A stretch of DNA of 54,695 nt, taken from the NCBI GenBank assembly GCA_036523395.1, contig DATDEH010000124.1:1-54695 (forward strand), read 5' to 3'. The notes beneath the pieces were generated by a model. The model made no database searches. It saw only the letters and a program-made list of their open reading frames with translations, and had not been told where the DNA came from. Shown here one piece after another: positions 26,825 to 37,123 of this stretch. Positions within the stretch are counted from its first letter, which is position 1. Every line of letters starts with the position of its first letter. The DNA comes from Candidatus Limnocylindria bacterium. Lineage in GTDB: Bacteria > Chloroflexota > Limnocylindria > P2-11E. A program made the position numbers and the translations under genes.

Positions 26825-28189
26825 TCAGCGCGGGACGTAGATCCAGAGCGTTCCCTCGTGGCGATCGAGCCGGTAGCGATCGAGCACGGCGGCGGCGAGG
26901 TCCGCCGGCCAGCGCTGCTGCTCGAAATGCGCGGCATCGGCGAGCCTATCGAGCGGAACATCGGCGACGACCGCGGCGAATCCGCCGCTCCGCACACGCG
27001 GGGTCACGTCATCGACGCGTACGCCCAGAGCGACGAGCCGAGCCCATACATAGGAGTCGTCGATGATCGGCTCGATGCCGGCGGCGATCAGCGGCCCGCT
27101 GTCCTCTGCGTAGATCGGGCCGGCCGGAAGCGACGACGCGGCGTGGGTCCGTGAGGCGAGGATGTCCTGCGCGGGTGGCGCGAATGGTCCGATCGTCGAA
27201 AGGATCAGCGTTCCGATGAGCTGCGCGGCAAAGAGCGCGGGCGCGCGGCCACTCCGGGTCGCGACCGTCGGCGCGAGCGCGAGGCAGGATGCCGCGGCGA
27301 GGTCGAGGAGGTAGTTGATCGTCGCCCCCTCATGCCCGCCAAGAGCCACGACCGCGAGAGCACCGATGAGATACGCGCGCATCCGGCCATCCGCCGCGAG
27401 ACCGGCGAAGACGACGAACGACCCGATCAGCACCAGGCCGAGGACCACGAGCAGGACCGGATTGCGGATGTCGTATGGGAACGAGTTGTAGAGCACGAGA
27501 TGCTTCCAGAGCCCAGCCGCGTCAAAACGAATGAGCACGAGCACCAGCACGGCGAGCGACGCGGCGACAAGCGTCGCGCCGAATCGCAGCGCGACGTGCC
27601 GCTCCCGCCACAGGAGATACACCAGCACGAACGCGAGCGGAACCGCGGCAGTCGGCTTCGCGGCGATCGCCAGAGCGGCGAACAGGCCTGCGAGCGCCGC
27701 CCTGCGCGGATCGGGCGACGCGGTCACGATGGCGAAGGCCGTGAACGCGACCGCGATCGGATCGACGCGCGCACCGCTCCCCCACGAAGCGACTGGAAAC
27801 AGCGCGAGGAACGACAGACCGAGCGCAGCGGCGATCGGCGGCGTGGACCGCGCGCGCCATGCCACGAGCGCCGCGACGCCGCACAGCGCGACGATGTTCG
27901 CGATGCGGAGCGCGGTGAACGGACCGAGCGATGCTCCCAGCGCTTCGATGACGTACGCGAGTGGCGGGTAGTTCGCGCTGACGAACGTTCCCGCCGCCTC
28001 TGACGCATAGGGATCCCCGCCACGCGCCACCATCTGCCCGGCGTGCGCGACCGCGCCCTCGCCGTATCCGGTCGACACACCCGACGCGACGACGGTCACC
28101 CAGTCGATCAGCGTGAGGCCGGCCGTGATGAGCGCGACGACACCGAGGAAGAGCCACGGAGCGTTCGCAGCCGTGACGAGCCGCGTCAC
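26825..28189 (-). CDS. Multi-pass membrane protein, GT-C glycosyltransferase-like
   Basis: A 454-aa integral membrane protein with about ten hydrophobic helices. A short acidic and Tyr-containing first loop (GGDPYASEAAGTFVSANYPPLAY, residues about 57-79) resembles the GD-PY...YPP motif of membrane mannosyl/arabinosyl-transferase-like families (DUF2029 or GT-C type). The C-terminal ~110 residues are soluble. Such enzymes use polyprenyl-phosphate sugars, but substrate and activity are inferred. The start is GTG, 4 bp after the stop of the upstream membrane phosphoesterase-like gene, so the pair is co-expressed. Confidence 0.7.
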   Translation of the reverse strand: MTRLVTAANAPWLFLGVVALITAGLTLIDWVTVVASGVSTGYGEGAVAHAGQMVARGGDPYASEAAGTFVSANYPPLAYVIEALGASLGPFTALRIANIVALCGVAALVAWRARSTPPIAAALGLSFLALFPVASWGSGARVDPIAVAFTAFAIVTASPDPRRAALAGLFAALAIAAKPTAAVPLAFVLVYLLWRERHVALRFGATLVAASLAVLVLVLIRFDAAGLWKHLVLYNSFPYDIRNPVLLVVLGLVLIGSFVVFAGLAADGRMRAYLIGALAVVALGGHEGATINYLLDLAAASCLALAPTVATRSGRAPALFAAQLIGTLILSTIGPFAPPAQDILASRTHAASSLPAGPIYAEDSGPLIAAGIEPIIDDSYVWARLVALGVRVDDVTPRVRSGGFAAVVADVPLDRLADAAHFEQQRWPADLAAAVLDRYRLDRHEGTLWIYVPR

Positions 28190-28193
28190 CCTC

Positions 28194-30029
28194 TCAGGGC
28201 GCGGTGCGTGTGATGTTCACGACGAGCGCTCGATGATCCGACGACAGATTCGTGTCGGCGGTGGTGTGCGCCTGCGCGCCGACGACACCGAGCCCCCAGA
28301 CGTAGTCGATCCGCTTCGGAGGGTCATCGCCTGTCGTCGTGGGCCCGGCTGACTGCCCGAGGTCCTGGAAGCCCGCCTGATCGAACAGCCGGATCTCGAT
28401 GTCGCCCGGCTCGGCGTTGAGATCTCCGGCCACGACGACCGCCTTCGCGTCGCCGAGCTCCCGTAGGATCGTGCGCACCTGGTCCTGTCGCACGAATGTG
28501 CCGTCGCTCGTGTGATCCAGATGCGTCCCGACGACGAGCAGGTCGCCGATCTTGACGAACAGCGCGCCGCGCGGCTGGTTCCGCATCGTCGGCCCGGGCG
28601 CATACGAGACTCGCTTGATGACCTCCATCGGATATCGCGACAGCACCGCATTGCCGTACAGATCGCCGATCGTCGGCAGGAACGTGTAGTACATCTCGAG
28701 CTTCTGTGCGAGCACCGACAGGACATCGTGCTGCTCGTCGATCATCCAGCCACGCACGACCTCCTCCAGCACGAGCACGTCAGGCGACTCGGTGGCGACG
28801 GTCGCGACGATCCTGTCGAGCGACGGGATCTGGCCGGCGTCGAAGCCCTGATGGACGTTGTACGTCATGAGGCGGAACGTGACCTTCGGCGGCTGCGGGT
28901 CGGCCGTCATGGGCGCGCTCAGGAACGCAAGCAGTGGCACCGCCGCGCCGACGGTGGCGGCAGCGACCGCGAGCGGCGTTCCGAGGCGGACGACCGGCGT
29001 CGGCGCGACGAGCGTCGCGAGCACGACGACCGCGGTCGCAGCCCACACCGCCGGCTGTAGCGCGAAGAACGCGTAGAACCCGAACGCGGTCCCGACGAAT
29101 ACGAGCCAGCCGAGCGACAGCGCGAGCACGGGACCGGCCGGCGATCCCGCGGGGACCTGCGGTGCGCCCAGGATCGTCGCCGCGGAGATCACGATCCCCG
29201 CCGCGAGGAACAGACCGCCGGCGAGAGAGAGGACAGGGAGGTGAGACCACAGCAGGGCACCGCCGATCGCGAGCGACGCGGCTCCGATGAAACGGTTCGG
29301 TCCGAAGCGCACCAGGGCGAGCGCGCCAGCGGAGAGTCCGAAGCCCACGATGATCTGGCCGATCTGCGTCGCGCGAGCCGGCTCCGGCCCGAGGCCGAGC
29401 CCGCCCGCGAGAGCGACCTGAGCCCCGTTCGTGCCACCGGTCTCCGCGACGAGGACGAGCGCGGGCGCGGCGATCAGCGCGAGGGTTCCCACGAGATTCG
29501 GTCTGGTCCACTGCCGCTCGGCGGAGAGCGAGGCGAGGCCGGCGGCGCCGAACACCAGCACGGCGACGAGGACGATCCCCACCGCGACCGGGAAGGCGAG
29601 GTCGACCACCGGCTGCGTACGGAGCGCAGCGCGAAGCGCCAGGTCGGCGACGAACGCGATCGGCAGCGCGCGAGCGAGCGCCGGCGGCGCGTCCGCGACC
29701 CGAGAGCTGTGGAACAGCGCGAGCCACCAGAAGCCGGCCGCGAGCGCTACGACCGACAGCGCAAGGTCGAGCCAGTTGCTCCGTGAGGCCGTGAGCGCCA
29801 GCGTGGCGATGCCGAAGATCACCCCGCTCAGACCGACGGCGCGCCGCGGCCCCAGGCGCGCGCCGACGAGCAGCGCGAGTAAGGAGGTCGCGAAGACCGC
29901 CGTCGCGGCCACGCCGAGGTTGGTGTTCGGGGCGCCGAAGAACGTCAGCTGGAACGTCGAGCTGAACGTGCGGAGGTCTGCGAACAGAAAGAGGAGCCCG
30001 ATGACCCCGAAGGTCACCCCGCCGATCAC
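28194..30029 (-). CDS. Membrane protein with C-terminal endonuclease/exonuclease/phosphatase domain
   Basis: A 611-aa protein. Residues 1-360 contain about ten membrane helices. Residues about 372-608 form an EEP-fold domain with RLMTYNVHQGFD (Asn), VLVLEEV (catalytic Glu), GTHLDH (His), VVAGDLNA (Asp/Asn), RIDYVWG and SSDHRALV (Asp-His). All canonical residues are present, so the domain should be active as a phosphodiesterase, on DNA, phospholipid or sphingomyelin-like substrates. Membrane anchoring favours a lipid or cell-wall substrate. GTG start. Tightly linked to the GT-C-like gene downstream. Confidence 0.78.
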   Translation of the reverse strand: MIGGVTFGVIGLLFLFADLRTFSSTFQLTFFGAPNTNLGVAATAVFATSLLALLVGARLGPRRAVGLSGVIFGIATLALTASRSNWLDLALSVVALAAGFWWLALFHSSRVADAPPALARALPIAFVADLALRAALRTQPVVDLAFPVAVGIVLVAVLVFGAAGLASLSAERQWTRPNLVGTLALIAAPALVLVAETGGTNGAQVALAGGLGLGPEPARATQIGQIIVGFGLSAGALALVRFGPNRFIGAASLAIGGALLWSHLPVLSLAGGLFLAAGIVISAATILGAPQVPAGSPAGPVLALSLGWLVFVGTAFGFYAFFALQPAVWAATAVVVLATLVAPTPVVRLGTPLAVAAATVGAAVPLLAFLSAPMTADPQPPKVTFRLMTYNVHQGFDAGQIPSLDRIVATVATESPDVLVLEEVVRGWMIDEQHDVLSVLAQKLEMYYTFLPTIGDLYGNAVLSRYPMEVIKRVSYAPGPTMRNQPRGALFVKIGDLLVVGTHLDHTSDGTFVRQDQVRTILRELGDAKAVVVAGDLNAEPGDIEIRLFDQAGFQDLGQSAGPTTTGDDPPKRIDYVWGLGVVGAQAHTTADTNLSSDHRALVVNITRTAP

Positions 30030-30083
30030 GCGCGGGAGTCTATTGCCTGGCCCCAGCGCTGAGGGTTGACTACCGGTGGCGAT

Positions 30084-31793
30084 CTAGCGCGCTTCGGCTC
30101 GCCACAGCTGCGCGAGCTCCCGCGTCGCGTCCTCGACGTAACCGCGGACCATTTCGATGGCGCTGAACGTCGGATCGTCGGCCATCGGCCCGAGCACCAG
30201 GGCCCCCGCCGGGTCGCTCTCGACGACGATCGGCAGCGTGATCGTGCGGCCGCCGCGGGCGAGACGCTCGAGCGCGAGCGAGGCCTGCCAGTCGAGAGCG
30301 GGCTGCGCGATCTCGTGGATCGTCGGGGCGGGGACGATACGGGCCTCGCGCATCGCACGCGCGATCGCGTTGTAGCGCTCGTCGATCGGGATCGTGAACT
30401 TTCCACTGGTGATGCCGAGCGCGTAGTCGAGCTCGCGCGCGACATCGGAGTCACTGACGAGCTCGCCGCGCAGGACACCGGCGCCCGGATCGAAGCCCAT
30501 AAGGAACGCGGTCGCGAATCCCGCGCCGGCGGAGCGCCTCAGGAGATCGGCGAGGACCGTCTCCGCGCTGCGCTGCTGGGGCCGATCGGGCGCGGCTGGC
30601 ACGAGCGCGGTCGGACCAGCTTCGCTCGATGAGGGGACGTTCGAAGGCGGTGGCTGGAAGCGCCCGGAGAGCCGCACCTGACCGAAGCGCGGCGACGCGA
30701 CCTCGGCGACCGCGGCGATGAGCCGGAGCTCGTGATCGGAGAACCCCTCCGGCCGAAAGGTCTGCACCGTCATGACGCCGAAGACTTCCCCCGCGCCGAC
30801 GAGCGGGACCTGCAGCACGGCGACGTCGCGACGCCTGACGCTAGCGCCGTCGCGGATCGCGAGATCTCGTTTGAAGACGTGCCAGCGACGATCGTGTCGC
30901 GCCGCGTAGCAGCCGGGCCCGTCGTCGACGGCCTGACGACCGAGCTCCGATGCATCCGCCTCCGGGCCGAGCACCTTGTAGCGGTACGCGACCTCGGTGA
31001 GAGCGATGTGGAACAACGAGACCGAGAACGCCGAGGCATCGGTGATCACGTTCATCACGTCGCGCAGGATCCGCCCGACGCTCCGGGCGTCGTGCGCGTC
31101 CTCGAGCGACTTGCGGACCTCTTCCACGACGAGATCGACGCTGTCGCTCCGGCTCATCGGTTCGGCGTTGGGCGCCTCGGGTTCCGGCGCGCTCAACTCC
31201 GTCGCGGTCTCCGAGATGAGCGTCAGCCGCGGGTCGCGATGCGGTTCGGGCTCGACCGGCGGCGCGGGCGGCGGCGTGAATACCGAAGACTGCTCGACCT
31301 CGACCGGGTAGTGCGGGACACTCGGTGCGAACAGTTCGCCTGCCATCGCCGACGCGATCAGCTCGCACGCGAGGTCGAGCGCCTCGCGCGTGTGCTGCGC
31401 CAGCTGCTCGCGCGTGATGAACGTGCCGAGAAGGACGCCGACAGTGTGTCCCTGAGCGACGAGACGCGCGATGAGCAGACGCGGCGGGGCGCCGACCCAC
31501 TCGGCCTGATAGGGGACGGGCCAGTCGAGAGCGAGCGCGCGATTCGCGGGAAGCGCGTCGTCGGGGAGGTTCAGCGTCGTGAGCCGGCGATCGTGGAGCC
31601 ACGGCATGCGTCCGACCTGGACGATCGCGCTGTCGTTGGCGGGAGGCTGACGGACCACCGCAACGCCCATGAGGAACGGCACGCTGTTGAGGAGGATTCG
31701 AAGTGTGGCCTCGACCGGGGGCGTGACTGGTGCGGCGTTCAGCGGCGTCGGCTCCGTACTCGTCGGGGCCGAGCCATGTTCGGCTCCGGTCAT
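30084..31793 (-). CDS. GAF-repeat signalling protein without recognised output domain
   Basis: A protein of about 569 aa that appears to be built of GAF-like units: about residues 25-170, 220-385 (ending GVMTVQTFRPEGFSDHELRLIAAVAEVAS) and 405-565 (ending AGALVLGPMADDPTFSAIEMVRGYVEDA). A Pro-rich linker lies near 190. No kinase, cyclase, GGDEF or DNA-binding region was seen, so it may be an adaptor or ligand sensor working with a separate partner. ATG 31793 is preferred over the in-frame TTG 31814 and GTG 31805, although all are close. It lies between the SDR gene and the membrane phosphoesterase gene, all co-directional. Confidence 0.65.
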   Translation of the reverse strand: MTGAEHGSAPTSTEPTPLNAAPVTPPVEATLRILLNSVPFLMGVAVVRQPPANDSAIVQVGRMPWLHDRRLTTLNLPDDALPANRALALDWPVPYQAEWVGAPPRLLIARLVAQGHTVGVLLGTFITREQLAQHTREALDLACELIASAMAGELFAPSVPHYPVEVEQSSVFTPPPAPPVEPEPHRDPRLTLISETATELSAPEPEAPNAEPMSRSDSVDLVVEEVRKSLEDAHDARSVGRILRDVMNVITDASAFSVSLFHIALTEVAYRYKVLGPEADASELGRQAVDDGPGCYAARHDRRWHVFKRDLAIRDGASVRRRDVAVLQVPLVGAGEVFGVMTVQTFRPEGFSDHELRLIAAVAEVASPRFGQVRLSGRFQPPPSNVPSSSEAGPTALVPAAPDRPQQRSAETVLADLLRRSAGAGFATAFLMGFDPGAGVLRGELVSDSDVARELDYALGITSGKFTIPIDERYNAIARAMREARIVPAPTIHEIAQPALDWQASLALERLARGGRTITLPIVVESDPAGALVLGPMADDPTFSAIEMVRGYVEDATRELAQLWRAEAR

Positions 31794-31902
31794 ACGCTCG
31801 GCCACTGCACCCAAACCGAAGTGTCCTTCCCGCCACGCCCGCCCGTCATCCTTGTTGTAGTCCGGCCGGTACCGGTGGGGTCCTCACCGTTCGGGGGATA
31901 TC

Positions 31903-32670
31903 TCAATGCGCCGAGGTCCCCCCATCCACGAGCAGGGTCTGTCCGGTGATGAAGCTCGCCGCGGGCGACGCGAAGAAGACCACCGCGCCCGCGACGTCCT
32001 CGGGCGTCCCGAGGCGTCCCAGGGGCGTGCGCGCGACCTCTTCCTCGCGGAAAGCAGGGTTCCGACCCATCCGCTCGCGCGTCAGGTCGGTCTCCACCAG
32101 GCTTGGGCCGACGGCGTTCACGGTGATGCCGTGTGGCGCGAGCTCGAGCGCGAGCGAGCGCGTCACATTGACCACGGCGCCCTTCGCCGCGCTGTAGGCG
32201 ACCCGCTCGCGCCTGCCGACGACACCGTAGATCGACGCGATGCTCACGATCCGGCCGCCGCGCCGCGCCGCGATCATGCGCGCCGCGGCCGCCTGGGTCA
32301 CGAAGACGAGGCCTTTCAGATCGATGTCGAGGACCGCGTCCCACGAGTCCGCGTCGAGCGTGACGAGATCCTGCGGGATGTTCGTGCCGGCGTTGTTCAC
32401 GAGGATGTCAACGCTTCCCCACTCGCGGTCGATGCGCTCGAAGCAGACCCGGATCGACGCTTCGTTCCGGACCTCGAGCAGCAGCGCGAGCGACCGCCGT
32501 CCTTTTGCGCGGAGCGCAACGGCGACCGGCTCGGCGTCGTCGCCGTTCCGCGATGTGACAGCGACATCCGCGCCGGCGTCGGCGAGGGCAAGCGCGACCG
32601 CCCGACCGATCCCGCGGGACCCTCCGGTGACGAGCGCGCGCTTTCCTGCAAGTCCAAGCGGTGCGGACAT
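31903..32670 (-). CDS. Short-chain dehydrogenase/reductase
   Basis: A 255-aa classical SDR. The NAD(P)-binding motif is TGGSRGIG near residue 17, followed by NNAGTN (NNAG motif) and the catalytic Ser (IASIYG) and Tyr-x3-Lys (YSAAK). The C-terminal GGTSAH closes the Rossmann fold. It is FabG-like in style, but no acyl-carrier gene is near, so the substrate is unknown. ATG 32670 begins [18 protein letters not shown] second ATG 18 bp upstream is possible. The divergent malate synthase ATG is only 25 bp away, so the two promoters must overlap the opposite genes or each other. Confidence 0.85.
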   Translation of the reverse strand: MSAPLGLAGKRALVTGGSRGIGRAVALALADAGADVAVTSRNGDDAEPVAVALRAKGRRSLALLLEVRNEASIRVCFERIDREWGSVDILVNNAGTNIPQDLVTLDADSWDAVLDIDLKGLVFVTQAAAARMIAARRGGRIVSIASIYGVVGRRERVAYSAAKGAVVNVTRSLALELAPHGITVNAVGPSLVETDLTRERMGRNPAFREEEVARTPLGRLGTPEDVAGAVVFFASPAASFITGQTLLVDGGTSAH

Positions 32671-32695
32671 CTGTGCGTGTGCGAGCATACGGGCG

Positions 32696-34303
32696 ATGGC
32701 GACCGCGTCCGTCGAAGTTCGCATCCCGGACGACGCACGCGACACCGCTGGACTCGCCTCGGAGCTGCTCACCAAAGAGGCACAGGATTTCCTGATCCGC
32801 CTGCATCGCGAGGTCGAGCCCACGCGTATCGGTCTCCTCGAGACGCGGCAGGAACGATGGCGCGAGCTGCGCGAAGGCGGAACGCTCGACTTCCTTCCTG
32901 ACTCCCGACCCCTACGCGAATCGGAGTGGACGGTCTCGCGCGTTCCGGCCGACTTGCGCACGCGGAAGGTCGAGATCACCGGCCCGACCGATCGCAAGAT
33001 GGTGATCAACGCGCTGAACTCCGGCGCTTCGGTGTACATGGCTGACTTCGAGGACGCGAACACACCCACGTGGCGCAATCTCATCGAGGGCCAGCGCAAT
33101 CTGACGGACGCGATCGACCGCACGATCGAGTTCCGCAACCCCGACGGCCGCGTGTACAGGCTCAACGAGAAGACCGCGACGCTCGTCGTCAGACCGCGCG
33201 GGTGGCATCTCGACGAGAAGCACTTCCTCGTTGAGGGGCGGCCGATCGCCGGCGCGCTCTTCGACTTCGGCTTGTACTTCTTCCACAACGCGAAGCGGCT
33301 CCGCGCGAAGGGGACGGGCCCGTACTTCTACCTCCCGAAGCTCGAGAGCCACCGCGAGGCGCGACTATGGAACGAGATCTTCAAGTGGTCGCAGGACGAG
33401 CTGCACATCCCGCGCGGCTCGATCAAGGCGACCGTCCTCGTCGAGGTACTCACGCTCGCGTTCGAGATGGACGAGGTCCTGTACGAGCTACGCGAGCATT
33501 CGGGCGGACTGAACGCCGGACGCTGGGACTACATGTTCAGCATCATCAAGAAGTTCGCGGGACGGCCGGAGTTCATCCTGCCGGACCGCGCGCAGGTCTC
33601 GATGACCGTCCCCTTCATGCGCGCGTACACCGAGCTGCTCGTGAAGACCTGCCATCGCCGCGGCGCGTTCGCTCTCGGCGGCATGGCCGCGTTCATCCCG
33701 AACCGGCGCGACCCCGCGGTGACCGAGGCGGCGCTCGCGAAGGTGCGCGACGACAAGGTGCGCGAGGCGAACGACGGCTTCGACGGGACGTGGGTCGCGC
33801 ATCCGGATCTCGTCGAGACCGCCATGACCGAGTTCGACCGCGTCCTCGGCGACAAGCCGAACCAGCTCGACCGCCGCCGACCTGAGGTCGTCGGCCAGGC
33901 GAGGCAGCTGCTCGACATGAAGATCCCGGGCGCGACGATCACCGAGGCCGGACTGCGCACGAACGTGAGCGTCGGCATCCAGTACATCGCGTCATGGCTG
34001 CGCGGGACCGGGGCCGCGGCGATCAACAACCTCATGGAAGACGCGGCGACCGCGGAGATCTCGCGCTCGCAGGTGTGGCAGTGGGTGCACCACGGCGTGC
34101 CGCTCGCGGAGGGCGCGACGGTCACGCGCGAGCTCGTCAAGAAGATCGAGCAGGAAGAGGTCGCGAAGATCCGCAGCACCGTCGGCAACGAGGCGTTCGG
34201 CAACGGACGCTACGGCGAAGCGGCCTCGCTCTTCGACGACGTCGCGCTCTCGCCGGACTTTGCGGAGTTCCTCACCCTCCCTGGATACGAGCGCGTCGAC
34301 TAG
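32696..34303 (+). CDS. aceB: Malate synthase A
   Basis: A 535-aa malate synthase of the A type (glyoxylate + acetyl-CoA to malate). Typical segments are [97 protein letters not shown] and GTWVAHPDL. Length and order match the family. It serves the glyoxylate bypass or glycolate/glyoxylate use. No isocitrate lyase is in the window, so either aceA is elsewhere or glyoxylate comes from another source. The fused LutB-LutA gene at the left edge is too distant to link. Confidence 0.95.
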   Translation: MATASVEVRIPDDARDTAGLASELLTKEAQDFLIRLHREVEPTRIGLLETRQERWRELREGGTLDFLPDSRPLRESEWTVSRVPADLRTRKVEITGPTDRKMVINALNSGASVYMADFEDANTPTWRNLIEGQRNLTDAIDRTIEFRNPDGRVYRLNEKTATLVVRPRGWHLDEKHFLVEGRPIAGALFDFGLYFFHNAKRLRAKGTGPYFYLPKLESHREARLWNEIFKWSQDELHIPRGSIKATVLVEVLTLAFEMDEVLYELREHSGGLNAGRWDYMFSIIKKFAGRPEFILPDRAQVSMTVPFMRAYTELLVKTCHRRGAFALGGMAAFIPNRRDPAVTEAALAKVRDDKVREANDGFDGTWVAHPDLVETAMTEFDRVLGDKPNQLDRRRPEVVGQARQLLDMKIPGATITEAGLRTNVSVGIQYIASWLRGTGAAAINNLMEDAATAEISRSQVWQWVHHGVPLAEGATVTRELVKKIEQEEVAKIRSTVGNEAFGNGRYGEAASLFDDVALSPDFAEFLTLPGYERVD

Positions 34304-34434
34304 CGATCGGCACCACACGAGACGCCGATCTCCGATGATCCCGATTTGCTCGCGATTCCAGCGACGCGCTCACCCAACACCTCCCCCGAACGGGGTATGG
34401 AGCGAGCCGCCACCGTGTAACCACACTATCCTCG

Positions 34435-35265
34435 ATGGCCGTGACTCAACGCGTCCTTATCGTGGCACTCGCGCTCGTCCTCGCCGCATGCGGCGGGACG
34501 GCGAAGCCGCCGACGCCGACCGCGGACCCGCTTGCCGGTCGTTACACCGCGAGCGGCGGCGGTGGCGCGCTCGCGGCCGTCACCGCCCTTACCGCTAGAT
34601 TCTCTGAGCTACACCCCGGGGTGAAGTGGCAGGTCGAAGAGGTCGGCTCGGACGCGGGCGTGAACCTCGCGACGACCGGCGCCGTCGACCTGGGATTCAC
34701 GAGCCGAGCCCTGACCGCCGATGAGGCCACGAAGCTGAAGTCGGTCGGCATCGGCCTCGCCGGCACATCGGTGATCGTGAACGCCGCGAATCCCGTGAAG
34801 GATCTGACTCGCGATCAGGTGAAACGGCTCTTCGCCGGAGAGATCACCAACTGGAAGCAGGTCGGTGGTGAGGACCTTGACGTCAAGGTCTTCGTCCGCG
34901 AAGCGAACGCGGCGACGCGCAGCTCGTTCGAGCAGTACTTCTTCGGCGGCAAGGCGACGTACGCAAAGGACGCGACCGAGGTGTACGAGCTCGAACAGAC
35001 GCTGAAGTCCGTTGGGTCGTTCCGTGCGTCGATCGGCATGGCCACCGCCAACCAACGGACAGCGACCGAGCCGACCGTCAAGCTGCTCTCCATCGATGGC
35101 GTCGCTCCGACGCCCGAGAACCTCGTGAACGGTTCATACAAGATCGGCCGTCCGCTCCTGCTCGTGTTCCCCACAGACCAATCGAAGCTGCGCGCGGGGA
35201 TCAAGGCCTTCCTCGACTTCGTGCGCAGCCCCGAAGGACAGCAGATCGCCGCAAGCGCGAACTGA
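34435..35265 (+). CDS. PstS-like substrate-binding lipoprotein
   Basis: A 276-aa lipoprotein with signal peptide and lipobox (VLAAC, lipidated C19). The body has the phosphate/molybdate-type periplasmic-binding fold: GGGGALAAVTALTARFSELHPGVKWQVEEVGSDAGVNLATTGAVDLGFTSR resembles the PstS phosphate-loop region, and KRLFAGEITNWKQVGGEDL is a typical PstS segment. A canonical pst operon (pstCAB) is absent. Instead the next gene, one base later, is a histidine kinase with an extracytoplasmic domain. The protein may therefore present an anion to that kinase rather than feed a transporter. This is inference from gene order. Confidence 0.85.
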   Translation: MAVTQRVLIVALALVLAACGGTAKPPTPTADPLAGRYTASGGGGALAAVTALTARFSELHPGVKWQVEEVGSDAGVNLATTGAVDLGFTSRALTADEATKLKSVGIGLAGTSVIVNAANPVKDLTRDQVKRLFAGEITNWKQVGGEDLDVKVFVREANAATRSSFEQYFFGGKATYAKDATEVYELEQTLKSVGSFRASIGMATANQRTATEPTVKLLSIDGVAPTPENLVNGSYKIGRPLLLVFPTDQSKLRAGIKAFLDFVRSPEGQQIAASAN

Positions 35266-35266
35266 T

Positions 35267-37123
35267 ATGGACCGCTTCGTCAGCAACGTGACCTCGTTGC
35301 TGCGGCCGAGCCTCCGGCGCACGCTGCTCGCACGCAGCTTCGTCATCGGGATCCTCCCGATCGTCATCATCGGCGGCCTCGCGATCGGGGTGTCGCAGCG
35401 GCTTCTGCTCGACCGCTTCAACGACGAAGCCCAGGTCGTCGCAAGTGCGACCTCCAACGGCATCGCGGAGCGCATCACGCTCGCCTCGCGTGGGAGCGCC
35501 GTCCTTTCCGCGGTTCCAGGCATCCGCGAGCTCACCGCCGCCATGGACGCGGACGGACTGCGGGAGCTCCTCATCCCACTCAAATCGCGTCTCGGTCTTG
35601 ACCTGGCGTTCGTCTCTGATACGGACGGCGTCATCATCGCCGGCGCGCAGGACTTCGCGCCGGGTGACAAGCTCCCGGCGGAGCTGATCGTGCGCGCGCA
35701 GGCGCGCGCGGAGCAGTCGTATGTGATCTACACCGAGGCGCGCGGGCTCATGATCAGGGCGATCACGCCGGTCTCGTCGGGAACCCCGGCGAGCGCTCCG
35801 GGTTTCGTGGAGACAGGCTCCTTGCTGGACAACAGCTTCCTCAAGACGCTGCGGGCATCATCGGACTCGGAGACTGCCATCCTCGTCGACGGTCAGGTCG
35901 TCGTGTCCTCGATGTCCGGCCTCGACGCCGCGGCACTGCCCAAACCAACAGAGACCGATCTGCTCGTGGGACCGTACCGCTCCGAGGTCGTTCTTGATGG
36001 TCGTCGCTACGCCGCGATCTTCACACTGGTCCAGTCTCACTCGAGCCATCCCCAGCAGCTCGCGGTCTTCCTCCCGCTGGCTCCGCTTGAGGAGGCGCAG
36101 CGTCAGATCGCGGCCGCGGTCGTCCTCGGCGGCATCATCCTGGGCGCTCTTTCGCTCCTGTTCTCATACCGCACCGCACGTGCGATGACGATGCCGCTCG
36201 CGCGACTCGCGGCCGCGGCACGACGCATCGAGGAAGGCGACCTCGCGACACCGGTCGCCGGTGGATCGCAGCACGAGATCGGCCAGCTCGAGCACTCGTT
36301 CGGATCGATGGCCGGTGCGCTCTGGACGCGCGATAACCGCAACGATGCGCTCGTCGCCGAGCTTCGCGCGGCGAATGTGAAGCTCGAAGAGGCGAACCGC
36401 TTGAAGAGCGAGTTCATCGCGAACGTCAGTCACGAGCTCCGCACGCCGATGAACGCCATCATCGGCTACACCGACTTCCTTCTCGAGGGCCTGAACGGGC
36501 CGCTCACGGAGTCTCAGTCCGCGGACCTGAGCCGTGTGCGGACGGCCGCGCACAACCTTCTCAGCATCATCAACGGCCTGCTCGACCTCGCGAAGATCGA
36601 GGCCGGGCAGATGGAGGTCCAGCCGGAGTACGTCGATATCGCGACGCTCGTGGCAAGTGTGATCGATCTATTGGAGGAATCGGCGCGAGCGAAGCAGCTC
36701 ACACTGCGCTCTGACGTGGACTCCTCGCTCCCGCAGGCGTGGGCGGATCCGCAGCAGATCCGGCAGGTCCTGGTGAACCTTGCGGGCAACGCGATCAAGT
36801 TCACCGCGAAAGGCGAGATCGTCATCAGCGCCGCCGTCGTGAGCGGTGCGCTCGAGGTGGTCGTTGCCGACACCGGCGAAGGCATCCCGACCGAAGCGCA
36901 GGCGTTCATCTTCGACGAGTTCCGGCAAGCCGATGGTTCCTCTCGCCGGCGTCATGGCGGCACGGGTCTCGGCCTCGCCATCGCACGCCGGTTCGTGTGG
37001 ATGAACGGCGGAAAGATCTGGGTCGAGAGCATCACCGGCCGCGGCTCCCAGTTCCACTTCACCGTGCCGATACAGGCCCGCGGTCATAGAGCTCCGGAGG
37101 CCGCGCTCAGCCTGGAGAGGTGA
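35267..37123 (+). CDS. Membrane sensor histidine kinase with extracytoplasmic domain and HAMP
   Basis: A 618-aa kinase. Membrane helix at residues 25-44, extracytoplasmic domain about 45-278 of the Cache type, second helix about 279-302, and a HAMP-like region (about 303-355) with SYRTARAMTMPLARLAAAARRIEEGDL. The HisKA domain carries H389 in ANVSHELRTPMNAIIGY. The HATPase shows NLAGNAIKFT, DTGEGIP, GGTGLGLAIA. Its start is 1 bp after the stop of the PstS-like lipoprotein gene, so the two are co-expressed. No response regulator lies beside it. It overlaps gatB by 17 bp at the 3' ends (convergent). Confidence 0.9.
   Translation: MDRFVSNVTSLLRPSLRRTLLARSFVIGILPIVIIGGLAIGVSQRLLLDRFNDEAQVVASATSNGIAERITLASRGSAVLSAVPGIRELTAAMDADGLRELLIPLKSRLGLDLAFVSDTDGVIIAGAQDFAPGDKLPAELIVRAQARAEQSYVIYTEARGLMIRAITPVSSGTPASAPGFVETGSLLDNSFLKTLRASSDSETAILVDGQVVVSSMSGLDAAALPKPTETDLLVGPYRSEVVLDGRRYAAIFTLVQSHSSHPQQLAVFLPLAPLEEAQRQIAAAVVLGGIILGALSLLFSYRTARAMTMPLARLAAAARRIEEGDLATPVAGGSQHEIGQLEHSFGSMAGALWTRDNRNDALVAELRAANVKLEEANRLKSEFIANVSHELRTPMNAIIGYTDFLLEGLNGPLTESQSADLSRVRTAAHNLLSIINGLLDLAKIEAGQMEVQPEYVDIATLVASVIDLLEESARAKQLTLRSDVDSSLPQAWADPQQIRQVLVNLAGNAIKFTAKGEIVISAAVVSGALEVVVADTGEGIPTEAQAFIFDEFRQADGSSRRRHGGTGLGLAIARRFVWMNGGKIWVESITGRGSQFHFTVPIQARGHRAPEAALSLER

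Noticed and set aside
32671-33288. Extended N-terminus for the SDR gene
   Set aside because: It is antisense to malate synthase; the Rossmann fold begins at [14 protein letters not shown].
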